A stretch of 64,000 nt of DNA from Halobaculum saliterrae (lineage in GTDB: Archaea; Halobacteriota; Halobacteria; Halobacteriales; Haloferacaceae), in contig NZ_WUUS01000006.1 of NCBI RefSeq assembly GCF_009831625.1, forward strand, positions 1-64,000. Direction: 5' to 3'. Shown in pieces: positions 34,493-45,315 of this stretch. The notes beneath the pieces were generated by a model that worked only from the letters and a program-made list of their open reading frames with translations, searched no databases and had not been told where the DNA came from. Within the stretch, counting starts at the first letter, position 1. Each line of letters starts with the position of its first letter. A program made the position numbers and the translations under genes.

Positions 34493-34581
34493 AGGGGTCG
34501 ACCGCGGAGAACGAGGTCGACGGCAGACGGGATCGGGGCGAAATCGGCCGACCGCCGACGAACCGGTTCGTTGGCTGACCG

Positions 34582-34587
34582 TTTTAT
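34582..34587 (+). promoter_or_regulatory. TATA box of tspO
   Basis: TTTTAT centred about 28 bases before the ATG at 34613, the spacing of a leaderless gene. Confidence 0.6.
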
Positions 34588-34612
34588 GCCGCCGGACGAC
34601 GGACGGAGGTGC

Positions 34613-35146
34613 ATGGCCGACACCTCGACGACCCGCGGCTCCGGCGGCTCCGGCGGTCCGATCTCTGGGCTCGACGAGCGCCTCGACGGGTTCCTCGGGC
34701 TCGTCGCGCTGGTTCTCGCGGTCAATGTCGCCGGCGCGGTTCCGGCCGTCGTCGGCGGCCCGGACTCGGCGTGGTTCGCGGCGCTGACCAAGCCCGCGAT
34801 ATACCCGCCGTCGTGGCTGTTCGGCGTCGTGTGGACGGGGCTGTTCACGCTCTCGGCCGTCGCTGTGTGGCTCCTCGTCCGCGCGGAGCCGTCGCGAGCG
34901 CGCCGGCTCGCGCTCGGCGCGTTCGTCCTCCAGTTCGCGGTCAACGTCGCGTGGACGCCGACGTTCTTCGCGTTTCAACGGATCGCGGCGGCGCTGGCGA
35001 TCGTCGTCGTCCTCGCGGTCCTGCTCGCCGGCACGGTCGTCGCGTTCGCCCGCGTCGACCGCCGCGCGGCGGCGCTCCTGCTCCCGTACCTCGCCTGGGT
35101 CTGCTTCGCCGCGGTGTTGAACTACCGCTTCATCGCGTTGAACTGA
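34613..35146 (+). CDS. tspO: TspO/MBR (tryptophan-rich sensory) family membrane protein
   Basis: 177 residues and five membrane helices after a Gly/Ser-rich leader. KPAIYPPSWLFGVVWTGLF and FVLQFAVNVAWTPTFFAF are the family motifs, with the second Trp/Asn pair at the ligand pocket. TspO binds porphyrins and is linked to light and oxygen responses in bacteria. The TATA spacing supports the ATG at 34613. Confidence 0.9.
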   Translation: MADTSTTRGSGGSGGPISGLDERLDGFLGLVALVLAVNVAGAVPAVVGGPDSAWFAALTKPAIYPPSWLFGVVWTGLFTLSAVAVWLLVRAEPSRARRLALGAFVLQFAVNVAWTPTFFAFQRIAAALAIVVVLAVLLAGTVVAFARVDRRAAALLLPYLAWVCFAAVLNYRFIALN

Positions 35147-35236
35147 GCCGCGGGCGCCGTCGGATGGCCGAGCAACTGCGGTCGAGCGCTCCGTCCCCGT
35201 CGCGACACTCGCTCCGGTCGGGGGACCGACCGAGGG

Positions 35237-38011
35237 CTATCCGTCGCCGGTGACGAACTCGAACCGTGCACCCCCGTCCTCGCCGGTCGTCGCCGTCACC
35301 GACCAGCCGTGGGCCTCGGCGATACGGCGAACGATCGCGAGCCCGAACCCGGTGCCGTCATCGATGGTGGAGACGCCGACCTCGAACACCTCCTCGCGGC
35401 TGTCGGCCGGGATCCCCGGCCCGTCGTCGGCGACGGCGAACCCCGTCGGCGTCGCCTCCACGCGGACGGCCGGCGCGTCCCCGCCGTGCTCGATGCTGTT
35501 GCGGAACAGGTTCTCGAACAGTTCACGGAGGCGGTCCCCGTCGGCCTCGACGGCGAGGTCGTCGTCGACCGCGAGCGTCGCGTCGCCGGTCTCGACGATC
35601 CCCCACGCCGCGCGGGCGACGACCGACACGTCCACCGACTCGGTGTCGCCGACGACGCGTCCCTCGCGGGCCAGCCTGAGCAGGTCGTCGACCAGCGCGC
35701 GCATCCGCTCGACGGCGTCGGAGACGGTGTCGAGGTGCTCGAGCTCGCCCGTCTCCCGGACGAGTTCGAGGTACCCCTCGGCGACGGACAGCGGGTTGCG
35801 GAGGTCGTGTGAGACGACGCTGGCGAACTCGTCGAGCCGCTCGTTCTGCCGGCGGAGCGCCCGCTCCCGCTCCTTTCGCTCGGTGATGTCGGAGTAGATG
35901 GCGTACCCGCCGACGTTCTCGCTGCCCAACTCCAGCGGAACGACGTACATCAGGAAGTCGCGCAGGCCGTCCGCGGTCGCGCGGCGACACTCGCTCCGGA
36001 GGCTCTCCCCCGCGTGGAGCCGTTCGTTGAACTCGGCCGCCCGAATCTCCGCCTCCTCCCCCTCGGGAACGATGAAATCGTCGATGGACTCGCCGACGAC
36101 CTCGTCCCCGTAGCCGAACGTGTCGGCGAACGCGGAGTTGATCTCCCGAACGACCGGCTCGCCGTCCACCAACTCGAACGACAGGGCCGCGTCGGGGATG
36201 TTCTCGAACAGCGCCGACAGCCGGTCGTGCTCGGCGCGGAGGTCGGCCTGCGCCCGAACCCGCTGCAGCGACACCGCCACGTGTGACATCAACAGCTCCG
36301 CGTGGTTGAGGTCGTCACGGGTGAACGAGTCGGGGACGGTTGCGACGGCCTGAAACACGCCGAGATCGCCGATCGGCACCGACAGCCCGGATCGGTACTC
36401 CGATCGCGCCGGGGCCGCGTCGTCGTCGTCCGCCACGTCGCTCACGAGCACCGACTCGCCGGTCTGGAACGTCCGACCGGCGATCCCCTCGTCGAGCTCC
36501 ATCGGCCGGGAGCCGTCGTGTGGGCTGCCCGTGGAGTCGGCCTTGGGCACGAGCTTGTCTCCCTCCCTGAGCGTGATCGTCGACTTGTCGAACTCGAGCA
36601 CCTCCTCGGAGGCGCGGATCGCGCGCTCGATCAGGGTCCGCTCGTCGTCGGCGGCCGCGAGGTCGGCGGTCGCCTCGTGAAGCTGTTCGGTCACGCGCCG
36701 TGCGTTCCGGAGCGCCCGCTCCGATCGGATCCGTTCGCGCGTCGCCGTCGCGTACGACGTGAGCAGCTCCGCGAACTCCAGGTCGCCGTCGTCGAACGCG
36801 CCAACGTGCTCGGTGACGGCCTGAAACACGGCGTCGGCGGCGAACGGGACCGAGATGAGCCCACGCGCCGTCCCGTCGTGCGACTCCGCGAACTCGTGGT
36901 CGGAGACGTCGTCGAAGACGAACGATCGGTCCTCGACGTGGCTCACCTCCATGGCGCCGAAGCCGCGCGAGAGCTCCTTCGGGAGGCTGTCGTCGGTCGT
37001 TGCGCGTATCGTGAACCGTTCGCTGTCGGCCGTGTACACGCACGACCGATCGAACGCGAGCACTCGTTCGGCGATCTCGACGACCAGCTCGTACAGCTCG
37101 TCCTCGCTGTCGGCGTCGACGAGCCGGGGCGCCGCCTCGTGAAGCTCCGTCATCACCCGTTCGCGGCGCATCAGGTTCGCCTGGGCTCGCAGGCGCTCGT
37201 ACGCCTGCCCGACGTGCGTCGCCAACAGCTCCGCCAGCTCGCGATCGGTTTCGTCGAACGCGTACGGGGTCCGCGAGATCGCCTGAAAGACGGCGTCGCT
37301 GCCGAACGGGACGGATATCCCCGACCCGGTGGCGTCGGGGTCGTAGATGTCCCGCGTCGAGATGTCGTCGACGTGTACGGTCTCGCCGCGCGTGAACGCA
37401 CGCCCGCCGACCGACTCCTCGACGTCGACACGCGTCCGGAGCCAGTCGGCGTTCTCCGAGCGGGCGCGGACGACCATCTCGCCGTCCTCGTGGACGGCGA
37501 TCGCGCAGTGGTCGAACTCGAGCACGCGTCGCGCCACCTCGATCGTCCGGTCGAACAGCTCCGAGACGCCCTCGGCGGCCGCGATGTCGGCGGTTCCGGC
37601 GTGCAACTCGGTCATCCGCCGGCGCGCCGCCCGAAGCTGTCGACGCGTCTCGCCGGTGCGTGCGCGGTCGATCTCCACGGCGAGCCGATCGGCGTCGGCC
37701 GCCCGCGAGACGTGGCCGTCGACGTACTGCAGGTCCGGATCCGGCGCGCGCTCCGCGTACGCGACGACCGACGCCCTCGTCGTCGACAGCACCTCCGCTA
37801 CCTCCGCCGACGGGGGGAGGTCGCCGACCAACACGACCGCGTCCGGCGGTCGGTCATCGTCGAGCCGTTCGACGAGCCCGGCGGCGTCGACGGCCTCGAC
37901 GCCGCCGTCGAACGCGCGACCGAGCGAATCGAGCAGTCCGTCGGGAACCGTCGCGTCGGTCGCCGTCACGACGACGACGGCGATCGACGGCTCCGCGACA
38001 GGATCCGCCAT
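35237..38011 (-). CDS. cytoplasmic sensor histidine kinase with three GAF domains and a PAS
   Basis: 924 residues, no membrane helix. An N-terminal region (1-130) looks receiver-like but lacks a clear phospho-Asp set. Three similar GAF domains follow (about 150-290, 305-440, 455-595), then a PAS (about 605-720), the HisKA helix with phospho-His735 in [10 protein letters not shown], and an ATPase with [12 protein letters not shown] and DDGPGIPAD. The output target is not nearby. The ATG at 38011 is chosen since it begins MADPVAEPS; nine further residues up to 38038 are possible. Confidence 0.92.
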   Translation of the reverse strand: MADPVAEPSIAVVVVTATDATVPDGLLDSLGRAFDGGVEAVDAAGLVERLDDDRPPDAVVLVGDLPPSAEVAEVLSTTRASVVAYAERAPDPDLQYVDGHVSRAADADRLAVEIDRARTGETRRQLRAARRRMTELHAGTADIAAAEGVSELFDRTIEVARRVLEFDHCAIAVHEDGEMVVRARSENADWLRTRVDVEESVGGRAFTRGETVHVDDISTRDIYDPDATGSGISVPFGSDAVFQAISRTPYAFDETDRELAELLATHVGQAYERLRAQANLMRRERVMTELHEAAPRLVDADSEDELYELVVEIAERVLAFDRSCVYTADSERFTIRATTDDSLPKELSRGFGAMEVSHVEDRSFVFDDVSDHEFAESHDGTARGLISVPFAADAVFQAVTEHVGAFDDGDLEFAELLTSYATATRERIRSERALRNARRVTEQLHEATADLAAADDERTLIERAIRASEEVLEFDKSTITLREGDKLVPKADSTGSPHDGSRPMELDEGIAGRTFQTGESVLVSDVADDDDAAPARSEYRSGLSVPIGDLGVFQAVATVPDSFTRDDLNHAELLMSHVAVSLQRVRAQADLRAEHDRLSALFENIPDAALSFELVDGEPVVREINSAFADTFGYGDEVVGESIDDFIVPEGEEAEIRAAEFNERLHAGESLRSECRRATADGLRDFLMYVVPLELGSENVGGYAIYSDITERKERERALRRQNERLDEFASVVSHDLRNPLSVAEGYLELVRETGELEHLDTVSDAVERMRALVDDLLRLAREGRVVGDTESVDVSVVARAAWGIVETGDATLAVDDDLAVEADGDRLRELFENLFRNSIEHGGDAPAVRVEATPTGFAVADDGPGIPADSREEVFEVGVSTIDDGTGFGLAIVRRIAEAHGWSVTATTGEDGGARFEFVTGDG

Positions 38012-38115
38012 TGGTACTCGATGTTGTCCCTTCCTCACATAACAGTAACGGGGTCGAGACCGGCGGCGAGCGCGGCCCGGAACCCTTTTGCGCGGCGACG
38101 GGGCACAACGTGGTA

Positions 38116-40884
38116 ATGAGCGACCTTACCGCGGAGTATCGCCTCGACTACTTCGAGGAGGAGGGGTTCTCCCGACGGGAGTGCTCCTCCTGCGGGGACC
38201 ACTTCTGGACCCGCGACGACGAGCGGGAGCTGTGCGGCGAGCCGCCCTGCGAGGACTACTCGTTCATCGGCGACCCCGGCTTCGACGAGGCGTACACCCT
38301 CGAGGAGATGCGCGAGGCGTTCCTCTCGTACTTCGAGGACCACGACCACGAACGCATCGAGCCGTACCCCGTGGCGGCGAACCGCTGGCGCGACGACGTA
38401 CTGTTAACGCAGGCGTCCATCTACGACTTCCAGCCGCTCGTCACCTCCGGGGAGACGCCGCCGCCGGCGAACCCGCTCACGGTCAGTCAGCCGTGTATCC
38501 GGATGCAGGACATCGACAACGTGGGCAAGACCGGCCGCCACACGATGGCCTTCGAGATGATGGCCCACCACGCGTTCAACGCGAAGGAGGAGGTCGGCGA
38601 CGAGTACGCCTACTCCGGGGAGGTGTACTGGAAGGACGAGACCGTCCGCCTGTGTGACGGGCTGTTCGAGGAGATGGGGGCGGACCTCTCGGAGATCACC
38701 TACATCGAGGACCCGTGGGTCGGCGGCGGCAACGCCGGGCCCGCCATCGAGGTCATCTACAAGGGGGCCGAGCTGGCGACGCTCGTCTTCATGTCGCTGG
38801 AGCAGGACCCCGACGGCGACTACGAGCTGAAGGACGGCAACACCTACTCCGAGATGGACACGTACATCGTGGACACGGGGTACGGACTGGAGCGGTGGAC
38901 CTGGATGAGCCAGGGGACGCCGACCGTCTACGAGGCCATCTACCCGGACACGATCGAGTTCCTGAAGGACAACGCCGGGATCGACCTCACGGACGAGGAG
39001 GAGGAGCTGGTCCGCCGAGCCTCGACGCTGGCGGGCCACCTCGACATCGACGAGGCGGAGGACGTCGAGGCCGCCCGCGACAACATCGCGGACAAGCTCG
39101 GCGTCGACGCCGCCGAGCTGACCGCGCTGCTGGAGCCGCTCGAGGACATCTACGCCATCGCGGACCACTGCCGGACGCTCGCGTACATGTTCGGCGACGA
39201 GATCGTTCCCTCGAACGTCGGGACGGGCTACCTCGCACGGATGGTGCTCCGGCGGACGAAGCGCCTCGTCGACGAGGTCGGCGTCGACGCCCCCCTCGAC
39301 GAGCTGGTGGACATGCAGGCCGACCGCCTCGGCTACGAGAACCGCGACACGATCCGCGACATGGTGCGCACCGAGGTCGAGAAGTACCGCGAGACGCTCG
39401 AACGGGGCGGCCGCAAGGTCGAGTCGCTGGCCGACGAGTACGCCGGCACCGGCGAGCCGATCCCGGTCGAGGAACTGATCGAGCTGTACGACTCCCACGG
39501 CATCCAGCCGGACATGGTCGAGGAGATCGCCGCCGAGCGGGGCGCGACCGTCGAGGTGCCCGACGACTTCTACGGGCTCGTCGCCTCCCGACACGACTCG
39601 GCACAGGCGTTCGACCGCGAGGAGTCGGGCGACGAGCGGATCGACGACCTCCCGACGACGGAGCGGCTCTACTACGACGACCAGGAACGGACGGAGTTCG
39701 AGGCCGTCGTGCTGGACGTGTTCGAGCGCGAGGACGGCTACGACGTGGTGCTCGATCAGACGATGTTCTACCCCGAGGGCGGCGGCCAACCCGCCGACCG
39801 CGGAACGCTCTCGACGGACGACGCCACCGTCGAGGTCGAGGACGTCCAGCTCCGCGGCGACGTGGTGCTCCACCGCACCGACGACGACCCCGGGAAGGGC
39901 GAGTTCGTGACCGGACAGGTCGACGGCGAGCGTCGCCGGCGGCTGATGCGGCACCACACCGCGACCCACATCGTCGGCTACGCCGCGCGGCAGGTGCTCG
40001 GCGATCACGTCCGGCAGGCGGGCGCACAGAAGGGGCTCCAGTCGTCCCGCCTCGACGTGGCCCACTACGACCGCGTCACCCGCGAGCAGGTGAAGGCGAT
40101 CGAGCAGGTCGCCAACGAACTCGTGCGCCGAAACGTCCCGGTGAAACAGGAGTGGCCCGACCGCCACGAGGCCGAGTCCGAGCACGGCTTCGACCTCTAT
40201 CAGGGGGGGATCCCCCCGGGCGAGCAGATCCGGCTGATCCGGGTCGGTGACGACGTGCAGGCGTGCGGCGGCACCCACGTCGCCCGGACGGGCGACATCG
40301 GCGCGATCAAACTGTTGAAAACCGAGCCCGTGCAGGACGGCGTCGAGCGCCTCGTGTTCGCCGCCGGCGAGGCCGCCCTCGATGCGACCCACCGCATCGA
40401 GGACGCGCTGTACGACGCCGCCGACGTGCTCAGCGTCGATCCTCAGGAGGTGCCCGAGACCGCCGAGCGCTTCTTCACCGAGTGGAAGCAGCGCGGCAAG
40501 ACGATCGACCGCCTGAAGGAGGAGCTCGCGGAGCTTCGCGCCGCCGCGGGCGGCGAGGAGGTCGCGGTCGGCGACGCCGTCGCGGTCGTCCAGCGGATGG
40601 ACGCCGACAGCGACGAGCTCCGGGCGACGGCCAACGCCCACGTCGAGGACGGCCGGATCGCCGTGCTCGGTTCCGGCGACGGCGGCGCCGCGACGTTCGT
40701 CGTCGGCGTCCCCGACGACGTCGGCGTGAACGCCGGCGAGGTCGTCGGCGAACTCGCGGGCCGCGTCGGCGGGGGCGGCGGCGGTCCGCCGGACTTCGCG
40801 CAGGGGGGCGGCCCAGACGTGGACGCGCTCGACGACGCGCTCGACGACGCGGCGGACGTACTCCGGCAGAAGCTGGAGGCCTGA
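38116..40884 (+). CDS. alaS: alanyl-tRNA synthetase
   Basis: 922 residues, the archaeal type. An N-terminal zinc-ribbon-like [13 protein letters not shown], then the class II core ([28 protein letters not shown]), the C-terminal tRNA-binding part, and the editing domain with HHTATH (His614, His618) and CGGTH (Cys717, His721) that clears mischarged Ser/Gly. A Gly-rich stretch ([15 protein letters not shown]) precedes the terminal helix. All active parts are present. Confidence 0.97.
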   Translation: MSDLTAEYRLDYFEEEGFSRRECSSCGDHFWTRDDERELCGEPPCEDYSFIGDPGFDEAYTLEEMREAFLSYFEDHDHERIEPYPVAANRWRDDVLLTQASIYDFQPLVTSGETPPPANPLTVSQPCIRMQDIDNVGKTGRHTMAFEMMAHHAFNAKEEVGDEYAYSGEVYWKDETVRLCDGLFEEMGADLSEITYIEDPWVGGGNAGPAIEVIYKGAELATLVFMSLEQDPDGDYELKDGNTYSEMDTYIVDTGYGLERWTWMSQGTPTVYEAIYPDTIEFLKDNAGIDLTDEEEELVRRASTLAGHLDIDEAEDVEAARDNIADKLGVDAAELTALLEPLEDIYAIADHCRTLAYMFGDEIVPSNVGTGYLARMVLRRTKRLVDEVGVDAPLDELVDMQADRLGYENRDTIRDMVRTEVEKYRETLERGGRKVESLADEYAGTGEPIPVEELIELYDSHGIQPDMVEEIAAERGATVEVPDDFYGLVASRHDSAQAFDREESGDERIDDLPTTERLYYDDQERTEFEAVVLDVFEREDGYDVVLDQTMFYPEGGGQPADRGTLSTDDATVEVEDVQLRGDVVLHRTDDDPGKGEFVTGQVDGERRRRLMRHHTATHIVGYAARQVLGDHVRQAGAQKGLQSSRLDVAHYDRVTREQVKAIEQVANELVRRNVPVKQEWPDRHEAESEHGFDLYQGGIPPGEQIRLIRVGDDVQACGGTHVARTGDIGAIKLLKTEPVQDGVERLVFAAGEAALDATHRIEDALYDAADVLSVDPQEVPETAERFFTEWKQRGKTIDRLKEELAELRAAAGGEEVAVGDAVAVVQRMDADSDELRATANAHVEDGRIAVLGSGDGGAATFVVGVPDDVGVNAGEVVGELAGRVGGGGGGPPDFAQGGGPDVDALDDALDDAADVLRQKLEA

Positions 40885-40894
40885 CCCGTCCCCG

Positions 40895-41182
40895 ATGTCG
40901 CTGATCGACGCGCTCCCGTACCCAATGGGCGCCGCGGCGGTGCGGAGCCTCACCGACTCCGACCGGATCGTCGAGGCGCACCACGAGGTGATCGCACAGC
41001 GCTCCGGGACCGAGGTCGTGCCGGCGCTGTTGATCACGACCGAGACGAGGTCCTTCGCCGTCGTCGAGGACCCCGAGGCCGAGCGCTACCGCGTGCTGGC
41101 GTCGGGCGATCGCGACGACCGCGAGGCGGTGTACGCCGAGCTCCGCGAGTGGGCGACCGAGCAGGGGTACGGCGGCCCCTGA
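40895..41182 (+). CDS. haloarchaeal protein of unknown function after alaS
   Basis: 95 residues, alpha/beta. LPYPMGAAAVRSLTDSDRIVEAHHEVIA and VPALLITTETRSFAVVEDPEAE are the longest ordered parts. It lies ten bases after alaS and 46 before the MazG-like gene, so it is probably in that operon. No known motif. Confidence 0.72.
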   Translation: MSLIDALPYPMGAAAVRSLTDSDRIVEAHHEVIAQRSGTEVVPALLITTETRSFAVVEDPEAERYRVLASGDRDDREAVYAELREWATEQGYGGP

Positions 41183-41228
41183 CTCCCGACCGAACCGACT
41201 TTCTCTCCGCGGCCGGTCCGGTTCGAGC

Positions 41229-41588
41229 GTGCCCGACGAACACGACGACGCGGAGCCGGTTCGCGAGTACGACAAGCTCGTCCGCGACGAGGTCCCCGAC
41301 GTGATCCGCGCGGCCGACGAGACGCCGGTAACCCGGTCGGTTTCGGGTGCGGAACTGGACCGCTATCTGCTCAACAAACTCGTCGAGGAGGCCGTGGAGG
41401 CCCGCGACGCGGCCGACGACCCCGTGGAGTCCGTCGACGCGGAACTCGCGGACCTCGCGGCGGCGTTGGACGCGGCCATCGACCGCCGCGGTCGCGAACG
41501 GATAGCACGGTTGCGACGAGAGAAGGCGGCCGAACGGGGAGCGTTCGCCGACGGGATCGTGCTGGAACGGGTCGAGCCCGCCGAGTGA
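41229..41588 (+). CDS. MazG/PRA-PH-like nucleotide pyrophosphohydrolase
   Basis: 119 residues from a GTG. EYDKLVRDEVPDVI at the start, then LVEEAVEARDAA and AELADLAAALDAAI, which carry the E-x3-E and E-x3-D metal pairs of the all-alpha NTP pyrophosphohydrolases. Such proteins clean non-standard or unused dNTPs; the substrate is not known. It is small, one domain, 46 bases after the previous gene. Confidence 0.82.
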   Translation: MPDEHDDAEPVREYDKLVRDEVPDVIRAADETPVTRSVSGAELDRYLLNKLVEEAVEARDAADDPVESVDAELADLAAALDAAIDRRGRERIARLRREKAAERGAFADGIVLERVEPAE

Positions 41589-41663
41589 GGTGACCGCGGC
41601 GGGGCTCGCGGTCGATCCGTCGGCGACCGAAACCCCTACTCGGCCGGACGGCAAGCGCGTGAC

Positions 41664-42752
41664 ATGGACCCGCGAATCCGCGAACACGCCGAGACCATCG
41701 TCGACCACTCCATCGAGCTCGAGGAGGGCGACGACCTCGTCATCCAGCTCCCCGCCGAGGCCGAGGACCTGGCGGTCGCCCTCCACGAGTACGCCGGCGA
41801 CATCGGCGCGAACCCCGTCTACCTGAACAACTCCCAGCGCGCCACCCGTGCGTACCTCCGTGCCCGCGAGGACGACTTCGAGCTGCCCGACCACGAGCTC
41901 GCGCTGTACGAGGCGGCCGACGCGTTCGTCATCGCCCGCAGCGGCGGCAACGTCTCGGAGAAGGCCGACATCGACCCGGAGACGACCGCCGACTACAACC
42001 GCGCGCGCCGGCCCGTCCAGCGGGAGCGGCTCTCGAAGACGTGGTGTCTCACCCAGTTCCCGACGAGCGGGCACGCCCAGCTGGCGGGCATGAGCACCGA
42101 GGAGTACGAGAACTTCGTGTACGACGCGGTGAGCCTCGACTGGGAGGCGCAGGCGGAGTTCCAGCAACAGATGGTCGAGCTGATCGACGACGCCGAGGAG
42201 GTCCGCATCAGGTCCGGCGAGGAGACGGACCTCACGATGTCGGTCGCGGGTAACACCGCCCTCAACGACGACGGGCGGGCGAACCTCCCGGGCGGCGAGG
42301 TGTTCACCGCGCCCGTGAAGGACAGCGTGAACGGCGAGGTGTACTTCGACCTGCCGCTGTACCGCCAGGGCCGCGAGATCGAGGGCGTCCGGCTCACCTT
42401 CGAGGACGGTCGCGTCGAGGAGTTCTCCGCCGAGCGCAACGAGTCGGTGCTCGCGGGCGTGTTCAACACAGACGAGAACGCCCGCTACCTCGGCGAGCTC
42501 GGGATCGGGATGAACCGCGCCATCGACCGGTTCACGTACAACATGCTGTTCGACGAGAAGATGGGCGACACCGTCCACATGGCCGTCGGTTCGGCGTACC
42601 CCGAGACGGTCGGTGAGGGCAACGAGGTCAACGAGTCCGCCGAGCACGTCGACATGATCGTCGACATGAGCGAGGACTCCGTGATCGAACTCGACGGCGA
42701 GGTCGTCCAGCGGGACGGGACGTTCACGTTCGAGGATCGCGAGGACGAGTAA
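41664..42752 (+). CDS. M29-like (thermophilic) aminopeptidase
   Basis: 362 residues. The metal-binding and substrate segments include EETDLTMSVAGN, NLPGGEVFTAPVKDSVNG (Glu), FSAERNESVLAGVF and LGELGIGMNRAIDRF and VHMAVGSAYPETVG, all typical of the M29 clan. It releases N-terminal residues from peptides, using two divalent metals. The last codons GAGGACGAGTAA lie inside the 46-base repeat that recurs 112 bases downstream. Confidence 0.9.
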   Translation: MDPRIREHAETIVDHSIELEEGDDLVIQLPAEAEDLAVALHEYAGDIGANPVYLNNSQRATRAYLRAREDDFELPDHELALYEAADAFVIARSGGNVSEKADIDPETTADYNRARRPVQRERLSKTWCLTQFPTSGHAQLAGMSTEEYENFVYDAVSLDWEAQAEFQQQMVELIDDAEEVRIRSGEETDLTMSVAGNTALNDDGRANLPGGEVFTAPVKDSVNGEVYFDLPLYRQGREIEGVRLTFEDGRVEEFSAERNESVLAGVFNTDENARYLGELGIGMNRAIDRFTYNMLFDEKMGDTVHMAVGSAYPETVGEGNEVNESAEHVDMIVDMSEDSVIELDGEVVQRDGTFTFEDREDE

Positions 42753-42899
42753 GCGAGCGTAGCGTGCGCACGAGTCCTCGGAAGGACGGCGGCGAGGTGA
42801 ACGCGGTCGAACGAAGTGAGTCCGCGTTGCCCGAGCCGCCCAAGAAGAGTGCAAGGACGAGTAAGCGAGCGTAGCGTGCGCACGAGTCCTCGGAAGGAC
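42742..42899 (+). repeat. 46-base perfect direct repeat (two copies)
   Basis: Copies at 42742-42787 and 42854-42899 are identical over 46 bases; six or seven more bases match with one change. The first copy includes the last codons and stop of the aminopeptidase gene. Each copy contains the 10-base palindrome CGTGCGCACG and inverted GAGGAC/GTCCTC ends. Between the copies is a further hairpin at 42800-42828. Confidence 0.9.
42800..42828. repeat. hairpin with CGAACGAAGTGAG core
   Basis: Arms AACGCGG (42800-42806) and CCGCGTT (42822-42828) pair perfectly around a 15-base loop. The loop carries CGAACGAAGTGAG, a sequence type often seen in haloarchaeal spacers. The 365-base spacer (42753-43117) holds this, the repeat copies, an AT-rich part at 43048-43066 and a TATA box at 43087-43095, but no other gene I can support. 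Confidence 0.6.
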
Positions 42900-43086
42900 A
42901 GCGGCGCGCTTCCGACCGCTCCAGCCGAGGCGACGGGGGTCCGCTCCGGAGCCGTCAGTGCGTCCGTATAGCACGTACCGCGTCCGCGGTCGGCGACGCC
43001 GTTCGCGGTACTGCGGACCGACGGAGCCGACAACCTTCACGGAAGTGCATGTACTAATATATTTCTCTCTGTACGCCGGTACCGGG

Positions 43087-43095
43087 ATTTATGAG
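43087..43095 (+). promoter_or_regulatory. TATA box of the 50-residue zinc-finger gene
   Basis: ATTTATGAG centred 27 bases before the GTG at 43118, supporting that start as a leaderless one. Confidence 0.65.
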
Positions 43096-43117
43096 TGTGT
43101 GACCATGTCACTCGGGT

Positions 43118-43270
43118 GTGCCCAAGGTGAACTGTCCCGACTGCGGCCGTCAGATCGGAATGCACGAACTCGAGGCGAAGACGACGGCGCAGTCCGGCGG
43201 CTTCTCGACCCGGTACCGCTGTCCGTTCTGTCAGACGGACATGGAAGACGTGACCGAGCTCATGGCCTGA
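43118..43270 (+). CDS. small two-knuckle zinc-finger protein
   Basis: 50 residues from a GTG. CPDCGRQIG near the N terminus and CPFCQTDM near residue 33 form a four-cysteine zinc site; a charged segment lies between them. A TATA box 27 bases upstream of the GTG supports a leaderless transcript. An ATG at 43105 is in another frame. It sits between the aminopeptidase and the convergent lrp, near glnA. Role unknown. Confidence 0.8.
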   Translation: MPKVNCPDCGRQIGMHELEAKTTAQSGGFSTRYRCPFCQTDMEDVTELMA

Positions 43271-43327
43271 ACCCGGCGTTCGGCTATCGACCGTTCTCAC
43301 CGTTCGCGGCCCGCCGCGGACGACAGT

Positions 43328-43786
43328 TCACTCCTCGACGTCGAGGTCGAACTGCGCGTTCTCCACGACCGTGTTGAGCACGACCGAGGTGTTCGTCTCG
43401 CGGATGTCCTGATCGGCGAGCAGACCCTTGATCCCCTCGTTCATCTCGTCGGTGTCGTGGAACTTGCCGATCGCGATGACGTCGTAGTCGCCGGTGACCT
43501 CGTAGACGGACACCATCTGCTTCTGGTCGCGCAGACGATCGACGATCTCCGGCAGCGCGCTCCCCTCGACCTTCAACTGAACGATCGCCGTCACGTCGTA
43601 GCCGAGTCGGCCGTAGTTCACCCGCGGTGTGTACCCCTCGATCACGCCCTCGTCCTCGAGGTCACGAAGGTGATTCGAGACGGTCGTCACCGACACGTCG
43701 AGGTCCTCCCCCAGCGAGCGGAGGCTGGCGCGACCGTTCCCGAGGAGCGCGTTGACGAGCTTGGCATCGAGGTTTTCGTACGTCAT
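43328..43786 (-). CDS. lrp: Lrp/AsnC-family transcription regulator
   Basis: 152 residues. The winged-helix N terminus ([48 protein letters not shown]) is followed by the RAM domain that binds an amino acid ([18 protein letters not shown], with the pairing strands). Divergently placed from glnA with 125 bases between start codons, the arrangement reported in other haloarchaea, where this regulator controls glutamine synthetase. It probably also controls itself. The TATA spacing shows a leaderless start. Confidence 0.93.
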   Translation of the reverse strand: MTYENLDAKLVNALLGNGRASLRSLGEDLDVSVTTVSNHLRDLEDEGVIEGYTPRVNYGRLGYDVTAIVQLKVEGSALPEIVDRLRDQKQMVSVYEVTGDYDVIAIGKFHDTDEMNEGIKGLLADQDIRETNTSVVLNTVVENAQFDLDVEE

Positions 43787-43810
43787 TACAATCGACCACG
43801 GGTGCCACCC

Positions 43811-43820
43811 TTTAGAATTT
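43811..43820 (-). promoter_or_regulatory. TATA element of lrp
   Basis: AAATTCTAAA on the minus strand, about 29 bases before the ATG at 43786. Confidence 0.6.
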
Positions 43821-43874
43821 GACGGATGTCCACTACGAGCGAAGGGAAGGGGAAATTGCATGGACCGTCAACTC

Positions 43875-43882
43875 CTATATAC
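43875..43882 (+). promoter_or_regulatory. TATA box of glnA
   Basis: CTATATAC, about 33 bases before the ATG at 43912, predicting a leader of only a few bases. It lies in the lrp-glnA spacer, where binding sites for Lrp would be expected. Confidence 0.7.
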
Positions 43883-43911
43883 CGGGAGTGTATGGAGTCA
43901 AACGTCACAAC

Positions 43912-45291
43912 ATGACGGACGGAAACACCAAGGCTGACGGCGGGCTCAGCGCCGTCGAGCAGGACGTTATCGACGAGATCGACGAGAAGGGGATCGACTT
44001 CCTCCGCCTCCAGTTCACGGACATCCTGGGGACGGTGAAGAACGTCTCCGTCCCGGCGACGCAGGCCGAGAAGGCGTTCACCGAGGGAATCTACTTCGAC
44101 GGCTCCTCGATCAACGGGTTCGTCCGGATCCAGGAGTCCGACATGCGCCTCAAGCCCGACCCCGAGACGTTCGCGGTGCTCCCGTGGCGGACCCGCGCGG
44201 ACGACCAGGGCGGGGCCGCCCGCCTCATCTGCGACGTGATCGACACCTCGACCGGCGAGCCGTTCGAGGGCGACCCCCGGCGCGTACTCAAGAACGCGCT
44301 CGACCGCGCCGAGGAGATGGGATACGAGGTCAACGCCGCGCCCGAGCCGGAGTTCTTCCTCTTCGAGGAGGACGAGGACGGTCGGGCGACGACCGAGACG
44401 GGTGATCACGGCGGCTACTTCGACCTCGCGCCGAAGGACCTCGCGAGCGACGTGCGCCGCGACATCATCTACGGGCTCGAGGACATGGGCTTCGAGATCG
44501 AGGCGTCCCACCACGAGGTCGCGCAGGGCCAACACGAGATCAACTTCGAGTACGACGACGCCCTCTCGACGGCCGACAACGTCGCGACGTTCCGCACGGT
44601 GGTCCGGGCGATCGCGGCCCAGCACGACCTCCACGCGACGTTCATGCCCAAGCCCATCCCGCGGATCAACGGCTCGGGGATGCACACGCACATCTCGCTG
44701 TTCACCGAGGACGGCGAGAACGCCTTCCACGACGAGGACGACGAGTTCGACCTCTCGGAGACGGCCAAGCAGTTCACAGCCGGGATCCTCGACCACGCCG
44801 AGGCGCTCGCGGCCGTGACGAATCCGACGGTGAACTCCTACAAACGGCTCGTCCCCGGCTACGAGGCGCCAGTGTACGTCGCGTGGTCCGACCGCAACCG
44901 CTCGGCGCTCATCCGCAAGCCGGCCGCACGCGTGCCGGCTGCCTCCCGTATCGAGGCGCGCTTCCCCGACCCCTCGTGTAACCCGTACCTCGCGTTCGCG
45001 GCGCTCATCCACGCCGGCCTCGACGGCATCGAGCGCGGGCTCGACTGCGACGACCCGGTCCGCGAGAACATCTACGAGTTCGACGAGCAGAAGCGCGAGG
45101 AGTACGGCATCACCACGCTCCCCTCGAACCTCGGCGAGGCGCTCGACGCCCTCGAAGAGGACGAGGTCGTGCAGGACGCGCTCGGCGACCACGTCGGCGA
45201 GAAGTTCGTCGAGGCGAAGTCCGCCGAGTACGACGACTACCGGGTCGACGTCTCCGACTGGGAGCTGGACCGCTACCTCGAGACGTTCTGA
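43912..45291 (+). CDS. glnA: glutamine synthetase (GSI-type)
   Basis: 459 residues. [17 protein letters not shown] is the N-terminal beta-grasp contribution to the active site; [47 protein letters not shown] and [11 protein letters not shown] cover the metal, glutamate and ATP sites. It makes glutamine from glutamate and ammonia. No adenylylation Tyr loop of the beta type (NLYDLP) is visible, so control is likely by Lrp and feedback. It is monocistronic, convergent with the PAP2 gene. Confidence 0.96.
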   Translation: MTDGNTKADGGLSAVEQDVIDEIDEKGIDFLRLQFTDILGTVKNVSVPATQAEKAFTEGIYFDGSSINGFVRIQESDMRLKPDPETFAVLPWRTRADDQGGAARLICDVIDTSTGEPFEGDPRRVLKNALDRAEEMGYEVNAAPEPEFFLFEEDEDGRATTETGDHGGYFDLAPKDLASDVRRDIIYGLEDMGFEIEASHHEVAQGQHEINFEYDDALSTADNVATFRTVVRAIAAQHDLHATFMPKPIPRINGSGMHTHISLFTEDGENAFHDEDDEFDLSETAKQFTAGILDHAEALAAVTNPTVNSYKRLVPGYEAPVYVAWSDRNRSALIRKPAARVPAASRIEARFPDPSCNPYLAFAALIHAGLDGIERGLDCDDPVRENIYEFDEQKREEYGITTLPSNLGEALDALEEDEVVQDALGDHVGEKFVEAKSAEYDDYRVDVSDWELDRYLETF

Positions 45292-45315
45292 GGTCATCCG
45301 ACCCCCGCCGCCCGT

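Noticed and set aside
42742-42899. CRISPR-like or insertion-sequence repeat
   Set aside because: Only two copies, 112 bases apart, one inside a gene end; no spacers, no transposase.
43048-43066. Strong AT-rich stretch taken as the promoter of the small zinc-finger gene
   Set aside because: It would give a leader of about 30 or more bases; the element at 43087-43095 fits the GTG start better. It remains a possible upstream element.
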